Below are positions 1 to 12,548 of a stretch of 64,000 bases of DNA, one piece after another. A program made the position numbers and the translations under genes. Numbering within the stretch: position 1 is the stretch's first letter; every line of letters starts with the position of its first letter. The notes under the pieces were generated by a model that saw only the letters and a program-made list of their open reading frames with translations, was not told where the DNA came from and made no database searches. The stretch is from Paragonimus westermani (Eukaryota > Platyhelminthes > Trematoda > Plagiorchiida > Troglotrematidae): contig QNGE01000131.1 in assembly GCA_008508345.1 (NCBI GenBank), positions 246,448 to 310,447 of the forward strand, in the 5' to 3' direction.

Positions 1-3000
1 AGACTATGTCAAAGGTCATACGTCGACCTAAGAGCTACCAGATCCGATTAAAAGGCGTCTTTGATATCAACGTCACGGCAGTCAGTTGACGTGCAAGCAG
101 ACACAAAAAGAGACCACAGGATTTGGGGTTTAGAGCTGACCTCAAGAGAACCTGTTAAGTGAGTAACACAACTGCTAACCCATGCGATTGCAGCCATTAT
201 TCGGAAGGCTACCTAATCCATCCTGACCGATTTCAGTGGCCGTGGAGTCATCCGAAATGTAAAATCGCTAACGGGCAGGCAGTGCGGATGCCGCTAGTTT
301 CATACGTCCTGGATTCTAGCTTCGAAATTTAGCCGACATCAACACCGAGCGAGTCTAACGTTAGTGGGAAAGCGGCCTGTTGACCTATCTGTTTCAGAAT
401 GCAAACGCGGGAAGCAACTGTATTTATTCACATTCTACGTATGAGCAAGGAATGAGGGAGGACGGAAGCCGGATGGTAAGAGATGGGACTTAGCAACACA
501 GTTACCATTATCAGCTATATGGGACATGTAAAGCAATTACTAAAAATAGGGGGTTCGATAGGGGTCTGCGAGCCAAATTTGGTGAGATAGTGAGGAAGAG
601 GTCAGCATTAGCGTGTTTTCGCCTAGGCACCTTGCTGTATCCATTAAGCTGTTATGTGAGCTAACAGCGGAACAATCCGTCGAAGATCAAACACGTCTAA
701 GCATGGCAAGTAGCTAGCTACTAAACAATGCACGTAATCCATAAACTGCTCTAAGCTGATACGCTTAGAGTGAAGCAATTTAAACAGTGCAATTTAAATG
801 CGATTTAACATATTCATTCACCTAGAATGAGTGTTTAGAACAAACATTTGATCTTATTGAGTCCAAGAACACTGGAACACTTCAATGAAGTCAGGGGGAT
901 TAGGCTCTAAGCAATCAACGTAATTGAAAAATACAGAGTAAAACGAGTGAATAGAGAGAAACTGAGATTACATGAAACAACCAAAGCCCCAGGTTTGAAT
1001 TATAAACTAAATTCCTTCGATCAGCACACATATTCAGGTCCAAAAAAAGAAGAGACTGCAACATCGAATGAGCCATCTGATTTGCATGGAACACTGATTT
1101 AGCATCCGGGTGTGCCCAGCTTGGATCAACCTGCCATAATCTGTCGTAAGCGCGTCATCGACAGTTGAATTCAAGCAGTATTGAAGCACGTATTCAGGCC
1201 AACAAACTAAGTGCTTAAATAATTTGACTGTCAGAAACCCTGTATCAAAATGGAGGTACGATCGAACCATCATGTTTGACGCCAGTCAGCCGTTATCTAC
1301 ATGCCTGGTAGACAGGAGTTGAGGTTCTAACCCACTGATTATCCTCTGACCTAGGCTATAAACTTTCTATTGCTGACTTTGTGAAACTGAAACAAACTAA
1401 CAATTTGGAATTCATCTACAAACCGCCAAACATATTTCGATGTACACAAATATTCTCAGTTTCCTCCAATATGTAAGATACCCGTGGATTCTTTACTTGG
1501 AAAAAAAATGACACGGCCACACTTATTTAACAAAAATGTCATAGGAAACATGGAAGTACTGTAAATATCAAAGCAACGTTTAGTTCAGGTTATCTTCATC
1601 AAGGTCTGGCACCAGATAAATGAATACGCGACTGGGTTTCCTTTCATAAGGACAACGCACATCCACATCATCCACACGCAGTTTAACACTAAGTTGACAC
1701 ACAAGCCATGGATATGTTAGGAAGGAGAGACCGAACGACAATCGAGTTGGTCAGATCTCAGGCAGGCAAATGTTTTATTCTAGGTTTATCTCAAACACCT
1801 AGTTAGCCAAGAACGGAGGACTTTGAAGCAGTTAAAATTCACTTCTGTATGAAAGTTAGTTTGCTCACTGAAGAGGACCAATTTGAGGTGCTTTCGTCTA
1901 ATCTTAAAAAAAAGCTCCCACGTACGCAGAACAATGAGCAACCTTTTGAAGATCTTTTACAGTAAGATATTGCACTCACATTTACGTGTTGTCCTCGTTG
2001 CTAACGCTTGGTTGAGAATTATCAATTTATTTGTCACCTACATAGCAGTTTCTGCAAGTAACTGGCGACAGGTGACTTGCGGAACATTCCGGACCCATGC
2101 TCAGAAGGGTGTCGATCTTTTACTGAGTGATCAACTCAAGATGAAGATAGAATTCGATTGAATTATGATTAGTAGTGTGAATTTCGGGCTACTTTGGAAG
2201 CTTGTAGCATGTCTGAAACGTAGGAAGTTCACTGCTTTAGGTGTATAGGAACGGACAGAGGTGTTCGTGTGCCAGTACTCGACCACTTAGTAACTATACG
2301 TCATGGCATCTCCAATCAAAGGTGAAAATGCTGTCGTCAATGTAAGGTGTGTAGAGTACAACCCCCGAGGGCTTCCGCAATTGATCATTGTTGATTTTTC
2401 CCTTAAACCCGTCAGATAATTATGTTGGACGTACCATAATTTCGTCCTTCCGATGAAGTTGGAAGCCAACAATATGAGCGCGCCAACAAAGCAGCTTTTG
2501 GAAGTGGCCTACTGGTATCCCGATAATTTCGATATTTATGCAGTCACGAAGGTAAACAGTGATCTCGTTTAGCGGAATGTGTGTAAAGAAGGAGACAACA
2601 AGTGAGGGGGAATAACTGAATTCCTGTTAAGCTTTTCCTCCTTGAATCTCTTCGCTCGCGTCTTCGTGATGTAAGCTCACATATATGCGACAACTGTAGC
2701 TACCCAAATGAAAAATAACGAAAACGAACTCTCGGTGTATTAGCTCTCCGGTGAATTTTGTCGTGATACCCATTGATTTAAGTAGAATGTATGGATGCTT
2801 CAACAGGTTTATTCAGGGCACAAACCAAGTGTTACAACACCCGACACTTCTGCGCTGGCTGTACAGCAACGTCTAAATTAACCTGCAAACCATTTTGCAA
2901 ATGAGTGACGGTAAACCAGAACACATTTCAGTGGTCTTTGCTGTGGCCAATTTGGCGTTTGCATGACAGGTTGCGTAGAGGAACACAACCTCGATCCGCT

Positions 3001-4140
3001 GCTCTACTTTTGAACGGCTTCTCAGTGACACTGGATCGATAAAAGCGCAGAAGATCGGTCTATTTCTGACAGGTGTAAGCGAGTAACTGCAGTAATGGGC
3101 CCATAAGCAAGAAAGGAGATCCTGATCACTTACTGTCACGTCCACAGTGAACAACTGAGTGGGGAAAATTAAACCGCCTTCTTGGCAACATTAGGGCTGG
3201 ACAATGCAGCATCAGTCACATCCGCCCTGAACTCATACGTAATGAACTAAGCAGGCGCATCAGCACTGGTCGGTAGAAAAGATTGTTGGAACAAAGTGTA
3301 TATAGCTCACGTGAAACCAAAAGCGGGTGTAGGCGTACTAACACAAAAGCAGAGAATGAATAAACAGCCAAACCGGTTAACATGGGCGTCATTACTTTAA
3401 ATCCCGACATATTGGACAGCGTCCTTAATTGTAAGGGTTCAGGGTCCTTAGATTTCCAACTGGGGAAACACTTCATCAGTGGAAACAAGCTCTGGTATCA
3501 GTTGTTCCCTGTCGTGGCGCCAGATCATTTTCTGACTATTATAATGCCTGTATTATTTGACCCCTGTTCCCGTAACTGACAGCAAATCAACAGAACGGTG
3601 GCAATCGAAGTGGGTAACGAAAGCAACGGATATCCCGAAAAATCACCTGGCTACGTAGCCAGCTGATTAGACCGCCTTCCCGGGAGATCCATCGTCTAAC
3701 AAACTCTGTTTAATGGCGATTCCATCGTACAGAGAAAGTCGGGGGCATGTAACGACTGAGTAAACGTCGAAAAACTTCCGCTGGAGTAGATCACGGCTCG
3801 CGAACATATACAAAGACAAACCACGCAGACGCGGAGTCATTAGCATCAGACAGTCATACACCTGTGGTTCACACTGTAACTGGTGCGGGGTAGGTTCCCC
3901 CAAGAAAACCCTGTATTCTGTTGTCTCACAGATCAGACTTCTGGGTCAAAGACTCGGAGTGGAACTCCTTAAGTCAACTCCTTTCCACAACATAAACGAC
4001 CGGGGAGTATCGGGAACTAATGTCCTCCCGAAAATGACCTTATTCAACGACTACGACTTTCTTCTATTTCACCTAACAAATTTTCTGCCTTCTCCGCGCC
4101 CTCGGCTGACAAGTGTTTATCAAAGCCAATACAACTGGTA
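1..4140. other. No recognisable gene or element
   Basis: I read all frames and recognise no conserved protein motif, RNA gene or element end. The open frames are short (under about 95 codons), overlap each other on both strands and have no family resemblance. The stretch is probably intergenic or old decayed repeat DNA. Confidence 0.5.
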
Positions 4141-4860
4141 AACATTAGTGCTTTCAATGTCCGCACTCTTTTACAAGTCGTTCAGCATGCTGCTCTGGCA
4201 AATACTCTCTCAAGTCTGGAGCTGGATGTGTGCGGAGTGTCGGAGACAAGTCTACGATTCTAACATCGTTATTCGAACTCACCTATAGATAACTATCAAC
4301 CAAAACACTTCTCTTTTAGAAACTCTGATGAAGTCGAAGCTGAATCTCGTGGTCAAGCTGCAGTGGGGATCACACAGAGGTCCAAAGTAATGTTTGTTCG
4401 GATAAATCCTGAGGACAGTCGTTTGCGTGCTGTCAGACCCAATACTTCGGTTAAAGTCTGTCAATTCAAATCAGAAAAGCGCTGTGTATTCATGATGCTG
4501 ACGTATGCTCCAACGGGTAGCTGTTCGGATGTGTTCTACAACGCCTCTCGTTGTCTTTATAAAGCAGATTAAACACCCTGACACCGTCATATTAGCAGGC
4601 GATGTTACTGCCCAGCTTGGTCGTCTTTCTCCAGAAGAGAAGCGGCTAGAGCTATATTTGATGTCCAGGCACAACGTGCTGACAATGGCGAAAGACTGCT
4701 GCAGCTGTGCACCTCTCAAGATCTTCACATTTCGAACACCGTGTTTCAACGTAAGGAGGCAGTATTATATGAAGACCTTATTATGCTTTTTAGCCGTGGA
4801 CACCACTGACTCATATAACAGTCAGTTTCAGGTGATGCCACTGTTAAAATGTCGTGCATT
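4141..4860 (+). pseudogene. LINE endonuclease domain, broken
   Basis: This is the endonuclease/exonuclease/phosphatase-like domain that nicks target DNA for target-primed reverse transcription. The N-terminal block with the asparagine of the FNVRTL motif and the SET block with the catalytic-type glutamate are visible at 4144-4260, followed at once by a TAA. The frame resumes and gives a block ending MMLTYAPTG near 4515, matching the AYAPT block of the family. Further on, LQLCTSQDLHISNT near 4705 fits the conserved region after the D-x-N motif. The D-x-N motif itself is damaged (AGDVTAQLGRLSPEE near 4600). The protein cannot be functional as assembled. Confidence 0.7.
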
Positions 4861-5479
4861 TTGGAGCAACCACCTGGAAACGGGCCACAATGTTGTGCGT
4901 GTCTGATTTTTATCACTTGCCCAGAGGCCATACACTCGTAAACGCGACAGTCAACTGGCATTCGAGCGAGAAGAGTTTGAAGAATGCTCACCGGGAAACA
5001 TTGCTGTACAAATTGTCCAGTTCGAGTCAGGCGAGAAAAGGTAACAAACACTGGGAAAAAATCGCAGCAGCCACGGAAGCATGTCTAGAAGAACTAATTA
5101 TCAAGGGGGCTATTCAGTTGTGACAGGAATGGACTTCTGTCACGTTGACAAACCTCGTGAACAAGCGCCGCCCAATTTCACGTGGCCCTGTATATGAAGA
5201 CGACCACCAAGAACCTAAACGCAAAAAGACTGGAAGCATGCGCAAAGACAGTGAGCCCCACTTGGTCAGACAGTCAAGAGAAATGGGAAGAGCCTTTTTA
5301 TCTGGGAATGGCAGGAGACTTTTGTTCCAGATTAGCGGCAGTCCAGTTTGTGTACGTGAGACCCTATGCGGAAAAGGTGATTCACTTATCACCACTCAAT
5401 CGCGCCGACTTGATAGGTGAGCTTAACATTGCGTAGAACAGTCCAGCTGGCTCACTAGACCCAGAGAAAGTCGGATGCG

Positions 5480-6430
5480 CAAAGAGGAGGTGAGATTTCG
5501 GTCCGATCTTAAGTGCGTTCATCACATTTTCATCTTGCGATGGATCTTGGGACATCGACACTCTTTTAGGCAGCCGACGGTTGTGGTCATTTTAAACTTA
5601 AGGAATGTTTTCGGTTAGATAGCTCGTAACGTCTTCTGGAACTGCTTTCTTCGCAAGCAAACAAGTTGGGACCACTGTACACTAACTCTACGAGCAAGGG
5701 TGGGGGGTTGTGGGCAGTTGACTAGGAGCGTTCATCACACTTGGTACTGTTCGTCCGATCTCCCCCTTCCTGTTCAAATTTGTTATCGACGCCATTTTGA
5801 AATGTGTTTGAGGAGCCCCATGAATTTGGCGTTGAGCTTCTCCTGACGCTAGGTTCACTGACATGGAACATGCAGATGATATTGTCTTACTTAGTCCCTC
5901 TACAGAAGACACGCAGACCAAGCTGAACAAGGTGAGTGACCGGGCTGGTTAGTACGGAACGCGCTTCGCACTATCAAAGTGCGAAGTGCTTCGTTAAAAC
6001 TATGGCATTTGCATTCCCATCTTTAATGAAGGCAGTCCGCTTAAAGCCGTAGATACCTTCACACACTTAGATGGCACTAGCTAGTCGGTCCGCAATATTG
6101 CTGATCAGACATTACCGAAGATGACGAAGGCGTGGTTTGTTTTTGCTAACCTGCACCAACTGTGGCGTCAAAAAGACGTTCAAATGTCGCCAGAATAGAG
6201 TATATGATGTTTGCATAGGTTCTGCTTTCCTTTGTGGTTCGAAAACGTGGTCTGTTCGCAACGGAGCTATAAGTAAACTCGTGTTTGACTATCGGTGTGT
6301 CCACTATTTAGCCCACATTAAGTGGATGGATCGCGTTTGCAACATGGCTGGTCGCCAGAGCCTACTACGGAACGCTCAGGATGCGCGATCAAGCGATCAA
6401 CTAATCGCGTTGCACAGTCTGCGATAGTTG
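5480..6430 (+). pseudogene. LINE reverse transcriptase and C-terminal part, broken
   Basis: The segment GHRHSFRQPTVVVILNL near 5550 matches the RT block that normally reads V-x-L-D-L and carries the first catalytic aspartate; here the residue is Asn, so the site is lost. The second catalytic block is present as HADDIVLLS near 5870, with His where Tyr or Phe is usual. Downstream, an open frame at 6137-6427 covers the thumb and connection region ending QLIALHSLR. Stops and frameshifts separate all these pieces. Confidence 0.7.
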
Positions 6431-6600
6431 TATCAGGTACTCTGCAATCCACCTGAGCGTTAACCGTACCGGACATTACACAGTGAGACCATTAACAAAT
6501 CATGTGGTGGTCAGGCAACAACACTGAGAAAAGTGGACAGGCGTCGCCTGCCTGGCTGGCCTCCTTGAGATCATTCAAATCGTTGGCCGGGAACGGTACC

Positions 6601-8725
6601 TTTGAATGCAGCTTGCCACAGTCAGTAGCGTGCCTGTATTCATACCACTTCCGGTTCCTCCGTTTGGTTTTTTTTCGTTAACTTTCAAACCTTTCGTGGC
6701 GTTCTTCCTTTTGGCATATCCCACGTCACTGTTGAAGTGACTGGCGGTCCCAACCACAGTACCTCCTGGCCAGGCTCAAGGCTACTGTGACGACTCAGAC
6801 TCAGATGGGAAAGGAGCCTCAGCAATATTCCCAATGGTTGTTCCTAAAAATGCACGCCGTTGAAACTAAAGCAAAAGTTGTATATGGCTGGACAAAACTA
6901 GGTCAACTAAGCTCGTGCTCATGAGTCCAACTACGGGCCGTGTGACTGACACAGCGGTCTACGCCGTACTAGTCAAGTGATGGGAAATAAAGAATGAATA
7001 CGACAGGAAGAGTGTGTGAGGTTAGATGAATTAGAGGATATTAGCATGGATCAGCGGTGAAAGCCGGTGAGAAGACAGGTATAAAGCAGTAAGTATAAAA
7101 CACAACTCAAGAGAGACGTGTGAAAAAAGTCAATTGCAACCCGAAAGCACGATCTTACGGTTGAAATTTCCGACTGATTGGACAAGCAAAACATCCTCCT
7201 ACAATGCACCAAGATAGGTGAGATTCAGCTTTCATGTAGTTAGACCAAAATTTGTTTAACTTTAGAGGGTGACCACGGAGAGCTGGTAGCTATGACGACA
7301 TAAACAATCCGAAGAGATCATGACCATTGAGGAGGACTAATCTATAAAAGGTAATAAGTAAATCACGCCGTGGTCATCAATAAAACAACGAACACATGCC
7401 CAGTCTGTCAAGTTTCTGAGTATGATAGACCTTTCAAACTGCGCACCAGACAAGTGCCCACACACATTAACCCCACTAGTTCCACTTCATTACACACTAA
7501 ACATGGAGGGCTCTCCTGGATGCAACATTTAAGACGAGGTCTCAAAAACGCAGTAAAAAGCCTGCAGAACATACACAAGTCAGCATCCAGGAGACTAGAC
7601 CAGCCAACCACAGCAAAAGGAAAACGTTACTGCTCATCTGCTGCTATTGAACAGCGTTCTCGAAGCCGCCGAAAATGATGAAACCGAGACCCATCTCCTG
7701 ACTAAGGACCGACAGCTCCGTTTCTCCTAGTGAGTAGGTATGGCAGTAGCATGTCATTCTTGTGAGCGATGACGATGATTTACCTCGGTATCAGCCAGCT
7801 GGGGGAATTGTTGCTTGTGTACAGCCACAGACATAACTGTGCCAATGTTTCATAACATGACTTGAGCCCATGTCATGCATCAATGAGAATGAAATGTACG
7901 ACTAGCTGAATTATTTGACGCGGCCCGGCAACATCCACACTCTTAAATGAACCTACTTAATTAAGAAATCCAAAAGCACAAAATGAAATTTGCAAATCAA
8001 CGTGAGTTAATTAACTCTGTTACATAGACGAGTTTAAATGGATTGATGATCCGAACATACCTTTCGAATTATAGGTTTGATAGACATACTGCTCGCAAGT
8101 AGGGGAAATAGGTATTCCCGAGCTTTTTTCTGTCATTCGAGCGAAGTTAGTACAACAAAGTCACACACCCGACTGCATTAATTGACGCGCCCTCCGGAAA
8201 AGTGCAAACCAGATAATTGTAGTGACCTGAAAAATAAATCTATGAGATGCCTAAACACAGATCACACCTTCTCTTTGTTATCAAATTGCAGCTATTGTAG
8301 ATTGCTTGTAATTAATTAATCTTGCACATTTTGTGGTCACTGAGATTTTTTCTGGCTTAGAATCTACGGAAATTAGCATCAAAATGAGTAGTTCCAGTTA
8401 ATGCGTACGCCATCCGCCCAATTTGTATGCAGGTACTCGTGTGCACTTTTCGTCCTTATTTTCTTATGTTGATACCATCTAACGATTCAACGACTATGCA
8501 ACACTTCAAAGTATTGCATATTTTATCCTTCGGTTGATCTAACCTCTGGGTAATCGACGACTCCTCAATGTTGGATTGCACTTCCGGTTATTTTGGCTGT
8601 AAACCTACCGGCCAGGCTTGGACCTAAGTTGGATGCTCGTAATACACTAGACCCTTCAATTTGCCGCTTGAAACGCAGTTGCGAATTTTAAAGTTAAATT
8701 TGCCCTGGACGGCAGGGTCGCTCGT
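6601..8725. other. No recognisable gene or element
   Basis: I see no family motif here. A 102-codon frame at 7370-7678 (+) contains a CPVCQ pair near its start but has no matching zinc ligands and no recognisable relatives, so I do not call it a gene. The remainder is AT-rich with short random frames. Confidence 0.45.
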
Positions 8726-9360
8726 TTACTGTGAGTTGGTGGTGGTGGCTTTACCATGAACACACAAAGTAGTGGTGCTGTCAACAAGTTTCCGGCGGCT
8801 GAGATCAACAGTCAAACAGTACCTGGTGAGAAAATCGATGCCAATATAGGGGTGCTGAATGTCGGCTATAATGAAAATCCAAGGAAAACTTCGACGCAGT
8901 CCAAGATCGACCGTCAAGTGATGCTGACCGTAGGTCACGATTTTGGAATTGTTGGCCGCCTGTAGGGTGTACCCAGCGGGTTTGAGATCAAGTTTGATTT
9001 TACCCGGGTGTATAACGCTGACCTCCGCACCGGTGTCAATAAGGAAACGAAGTCCGGTGGAGTTATCTTGGACATAAAACAGGCGAATGTTGGACTGGCC
9101 AGCGGCAGCTCTCGCCATTACTGGCTGGCCGGGTCGTTTCCCTGGTTGGTGTTGTCCTTAGTGCGCGGACTTCTATATGCACATGGGTGTGTGCATTTGC
9201 GGGCATTGTCACCGAAACGTCTTTGGTAGTAACAGATTTCAGATGTGTGCGGCTTTACTATGAGAGGTCGCGAGCAAGAGCGGGGTCGAGTGCGCGAAAA
9301 TTCGCGGCCCTTCATGAGACGTCCAGCTAAGTTATTCACAGTGAGTGTTAGCTGAGACAC
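8726..9360 (-). pseudogene. Gypsy nucleocapsid zinc motif and retropepsin
   Basis: The first frame (9360-9118) carries CYYQRRFGDNARKCTHPC. This is the CsRn1-type C-x2-H-x9-C-x3-C motif with the His replaced by Gln, so zinc binding is probably lost. A frameshift then leads into a 130-codon frame (9118-8726). This frame contains the retropepsin active site FLIDTGAEVSVI, with catalytic Asp in DTGA, and a downstream IGIDFL block corresponding to the flap and C-terminal strand of Gypsy proteases. The protease frame itself is intact over the domain. Confidence 0.8.
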
Positions 9361-9946
9361 CTGCCGTTAGAGATTATCGAGCGTTTTTGTTGCATATCGG
9401 CACAAGTGGAAGGGTCTTGCACATCGTTGATGGAACGCTTGAAGAAACACTCGTGGACTTTCTCCGCTGTCTCTGCTAACTTTTCTAATGGGGTGTCGGG
9501 GTCTTGTACTGACAAAATGACCGAGGTGTTGAGCGGGAGGCATTTGGTCCACAGTTGTTTGAGGATGGAATCACCTATACTGTTATTGCCTACCAGGGAT
9601 CTCATGTGGCGGAGCAACTGAGAGGGGATGTGATCACCCAACTCGACGCCGGAGAGTAATTGTTGGAGCTTGACCTCATCTGATGCCGTAGTACGCTTTA
9701 AAACAGCAGCTTTGAGTTTATCGTATGGGAACTCAGTTGGCATATGGGCAACTATATCGATTACTTCGGACGCAATATCTGTAGGCAACTGCGTAGCCAC
9801 ATAAGAGAACATGGTGGACTGTGAAGAAATCGAAAAAATGCGCCCACCTGAGTAAACCAAACACGAGGATTTGAAATACCAAATGCAGGTAATTTAAGGT
9901 TAATAGCGTTCTCGGAAAATAAACTAGTGTCGAAATCAGAAATCAT
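9348..9946 (-). pseudogene. Gypsy Gag, broken by one frameshift
   Basis: Gag forms the virus-like particle of the retrotransposon. The N-terminus (LKLPAFGISNPRVWFTQVGA) is in the frame beginning at 9946; the rest is in the frame beginning at 9860. The body carries the family blocks TMFSYVATQLP, PYDKLKAAVLKRT, LQQLLSGVELGD and SQLLRHMRSLVGNN, so the frameshift lies near 9850. The body frame is open for 170 codons. It ends just before the zinc motif, which is in another frame. Confidence 0.8.
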
Positions 9947-10029
9947 CGCAAAATTTTGGAAGTTCTGAGCTTACAGAAAGCGGAACCAAAAAGAAGACGT
10001 ATATATACGAAGAAAAATATGTGAAAAAT

Positions 10030-10041
10030 TCGGGCTCACCA
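10030..10041 (-). promoter_or_regulatory. Primer binding site, tRNA-Trp type
   Basis: On the minus strand the 12 bases read TGGTGAGCCCGA, starting with the complement of a tRNA CCA end and matching the tRNA-Trp primer site used by CsRn1-type Gypsy elements apart from one base. It lies five bases inside the inferred LTR end and about 85 bases before the Gag start. Similarity to tRNA stops after these 12 bases, unlike the copy at 54361-54398. Confidence 0.65.
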
Positions 10042-10047
10042 ATTTAT

Positions 10048-11824
10048 GTAGTGGACCTAAACACTGTCAATTTACTCCAGCATGAACGCGGAGCCAAAAT
10101 GTGGTAAAAACCAAAGTGAAATAACTCACAGTATTTCATGAAGGTGTGTTAATTTAGAAATTCATTACACGGAATGAAATATTCAACGGAAACAATCCGC
10201 GTTGCTACCTTGAAGAGATTTCTGCTGAGATAGATTATTGGTCCCGTTGGTATTCAAGTCTCCCGAAACCTGACTCGAGCGTCACAGAACGCAGAGAAGA
10301 CGCGCAGCTCACGACCTCGGAAGTGGATTTTTGAATTATTGATTACCGAATCAATCGATTAACTCGATTTCACCATGGACTGTACAAGTGAGTTAGATAA
10401 GGGCGAAATGAGCGAACAACAAGAATTATAAAACACAAAGAACTGTAGGGTTCAAACGGGCTATATCTGGCTGGTTATTAATAATGCAGCAACTAGACAA
10501 GGATTACATTGTCGACAGGCGAAATCCTCGTGAGAGCGAGCGAATAACAAGATGAAACTTTGATACAGCGAAACGACGGATGTGGATGCTGCGGAGCCGT
10601 ACGTTTGTGTGCGCGGGCAAATTGCCGGTAACCACACTCGTTCAAACAAACATTTGATCGCTTACGGAAGTTGGGAATGGAAAGGGCGCAAATGGCGATC
10701 GCACCTTCAACACAGTTGGCAATAAACAAATAGGGTCGCCGTGCAAGCGGCAGAGTTTCTGACAAGCAACCACGTTCAGCATCGCTCTCTAACAGACTTA
10801 TCGATTTACAGACGGTGCAACTCGAAAGACGTAAGGCCTCATCATCCTGAAACCACCTCTGTCCACCAAGCCACAGTCTAGCAAAACTACAACATTCAGT
10901 GCCGCCTTACCGGACATCTTTGAGGTCCTGTTCAAAACAAATTCTTACTTCGACACATCAATCTACACCGATTTGTGAGGTAAAACGTTTTTTCCTCAAC
11001 TCCTTATAAGAGAGAAAAGTAAGAACGGCGCCCTTTGCGTCTTGGAATTAATTACGCATAAAAAACAGCTTGATATAGGATTGAGAAATAATATGACCAG
11101 TCCAAACGACGGTTTTCATGCAACACACCGTAACCACTCTGGCGCTTTTAAGTTGCATATGAGACCAAGATAAGCTAGTAAGTTAGCGTGTTAAATAAAT
11201 GGTTTCACATAAACCCAGTGAAGAGTTTGAAGTGAGTTCTTGCCCACAGAAAGCATTCGTTCCACTGTGGTTGAGAAGGCTAAATATTCAATACACGATG
11301 GACACATACCTGTGTGTAAAGGACTGTTGTATGTGCGCTTGACCCTCGTCCACTAACACGTGGGAGTAGCATTTTTAGATAATAGTTTAACAGGAGAATG
11401 CTCACATGGTTTGAGAACGAGCCACAGTTTACCTGCAATGTTTGAAAATGTCATGGATAGTCATATCTAGCCTATTCCATAAAAATTGGTTGCGGTCAAA
11501 CAAAGAAGCAAGTAACGCGAGCTGGCCTTCTTAGCATTTGGAAGCACGCCCTGCAAAAGTGAGCAGGGCGTTTGAGGACGTCGGACAATCCCGAAAATGC
11601 ACAACCGAAACGATCTTCGAAAGCTATGTTGTAGATGACTCGCTGAGAGAGGACGAGCAGTCGCCGTGTGCCATTCATTGCACCGTCAGCGGAATACGAA
11701 AATGCCTTGGGTTTTCACTGTCTGGAAGTTCATTATGCGGCTGTGCACTATAGAGGCCAGATGCCTCGAGATGTAAAAAAGGTGGGAAACGACCGTCTAG
11801 GCGCGAAGTGAACAATTTGACTTT
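10048..11824. other. Probable decayed LTR, then no recognisable feature
   Basis: The first few hundred bases above 10047 should be the 5' LTR of the minus-strand Gypsy fragment, but no second copy exists in the window to define it. Beyond that I find no motif. A 90-codon minus-strand frame at 10493-10765 and a 71-codon frame at 11538-11753 have no recognisable relatives. Confidence 0.4.
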
Positions 11825-12177
11825 TCATGAAATATCACAATGCACATGTTCGGACAAGTATAAACAGTTCACTCGGCGTAGCGGTTTTGTTGCGACGAAA
11901 ACCATCTGTTATACCTTCAAAAATTGCTCACATTCTCGTTCTCACGGAGAAAAGGTTCCACTCCATTTCGAGAAAAGCGCCATGTTTGCCTACGTAGTCG
12001 ATTCCGCGTCATGGAAATGCTTTCAAAGTGATTTTATGGCGGAATGCTTGTTCCCATCTTGCAGGAGCGCCCAAGTTTGCGTGGCTTAGATGACACACGA
12101 ATTTTCAGTTATCGGCCACATTGTGCGTACATTGTGTTTTACACTAAATATCGCAGTGATTAACCGTCAAAACTATA

Positions 12178-12387
12178 CTACCACGTTTGTGGATCAATTA
12201 TCTTTTCGCATTGTGCACTCGATCTGTTTTCTTGTCGGTATTTCAGGTAGACATTGGTTGACAGAATTTCATTTCTAAAAATGATTGCATATGATGTTTC
12301 CGCCCAAGGTCCATATGGGACGAAATAAAAATCGATGTCTCCGTTTATGGTTAAATGCAACTCCGTCTGCTTTCGCGCATTCTTCAT
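12178..12387 (-). CDS. Unknown 69-residue protein, left-arm copy
   Basis: This is the identical inverted copy of the frame at 15352-15561, with the same 69 residues. The corresponding intron would run from 12521 down to 12401 on the minus strand. The sequence upstream of its donor passes into the N at 12546 and then into unrelated DNA, so its first exon cannot be the same as that of the right copy. Confidence 0.3.
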   Translation of the reverse strand: MKNARKQTELHLTINGDIDFYFVPYGPWAETSYAIIFRNEILSTNVYLKYRQENRSSAQCEKIIDPQTW

Positions 12388-12545
12388 GGTTGCTTATGTG
12401 CTGCAAGATATTTATTCAGTAGCAACTCACAGAAACAGATAAAATTAGGCTACCCGTTCACCACCCTATGATATTTTTCTCGGAAATTCACCGCTTGGTG
12501 CTACTGACGTCGATTACTTACCTCGGTGCTAAAAGACAGCCTCAC

Positions 12546-12546
12546 N
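12546..12546. other. Single N at inverted-repeat edge, probable contig join
   Basis: The unknown base falls two bases from the inner boundary of the left inverted-repeat arm. The two other N characters in this window sit between exact short duplications that look like unmerged contig overlaps, so this one probably also marks a join where assembly stopped at a repeat boundary. Confidence 0.6.
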
Positions 12547-12548
12547 AC

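Larger units (their letters stand above)
4141..6600 (+). mobile_element. RTE-like non-LTR retrotransposon, decayed
   Basis: The protein order is that of an RTE-like LINE ORF: an apurinic-type endonuclease at the N-terminus, a linker, a reverse transcriptase, then a C-terminal tail. The endonuclease start is visible at 4144 (SAFNVRTLLQVVQHAALA, then CGVSETSLRF). The RT core lies near 5480-6000. The tail (KTWSVRNGAISKLVFDYRC) starts near 6240, and VDRRRLPGW near 6535 is typical of the C-terminus in this flatworm and invertebrate group. The reading frame changes many times and contains numerous stops. RT sequence between about 5436 and 5480 appears deleted. No poly-A tail or target-site duplication is evident. 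The family label is from pattern memory; a related LINE clade is possible. Confidence 0.75.
8726..10047 (-). mobile_element. CsRn1-like Ty3/Gypsy element, 5' part only
   Basis: Read on the minus strand this gives, in order, a tRNA-Trp primer binding site (10030-10041), Gag (about 9946-9348), a Gag zinc motif (about 9250) and an aspartic protease (9118-8726). Reverse transcriptase, RNase H, integrase and the 3' LTR are absent: similarity stops at 8726. The Gag type, the single zinc motif of C-x2-H-x9-C-x3-C spacing and the tRNA-Trp primer are hallmarks of the CsRn1 clade of Gypsy elements, first described in liver flukes. Frameshifts separate the Gag N-terminus from its body and Gag from protease. 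The 5' LTR should lie immediately above 10047 (its end would read ...CTACA), but I cannot fix its far boundary. Confidence 0.8.
11825..12548 (+). repeat. Left arm of 724-bp inverted repeat
   Basis: This arm is the reverse complement of 15191-15914. Coordinates pair with a constant sum of 27739 from end to end, so there are no net indels, and frames translated from the two arms are identical. The only ambiguous base is the N at 12546, two bases from the inner end, where the other arm has a G (C on this strand). The 2642 bases between the arms are unrelated to them. Outer flanks (before 11825 and after 15914) do not match. Confidence 0.95.

Noticed and set aside
4746..5051. A 101-codon minus-strand ORF
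   Set aside because: It is a shadow of the decayed RTE-like LINE on the plus strand.
12090..12278. A 62-codon ORF in the left arm (and its twin at 15461-15649)
   Set aside because: It is antisense to the 69-codon frame that has splice-like signals; no independent support.
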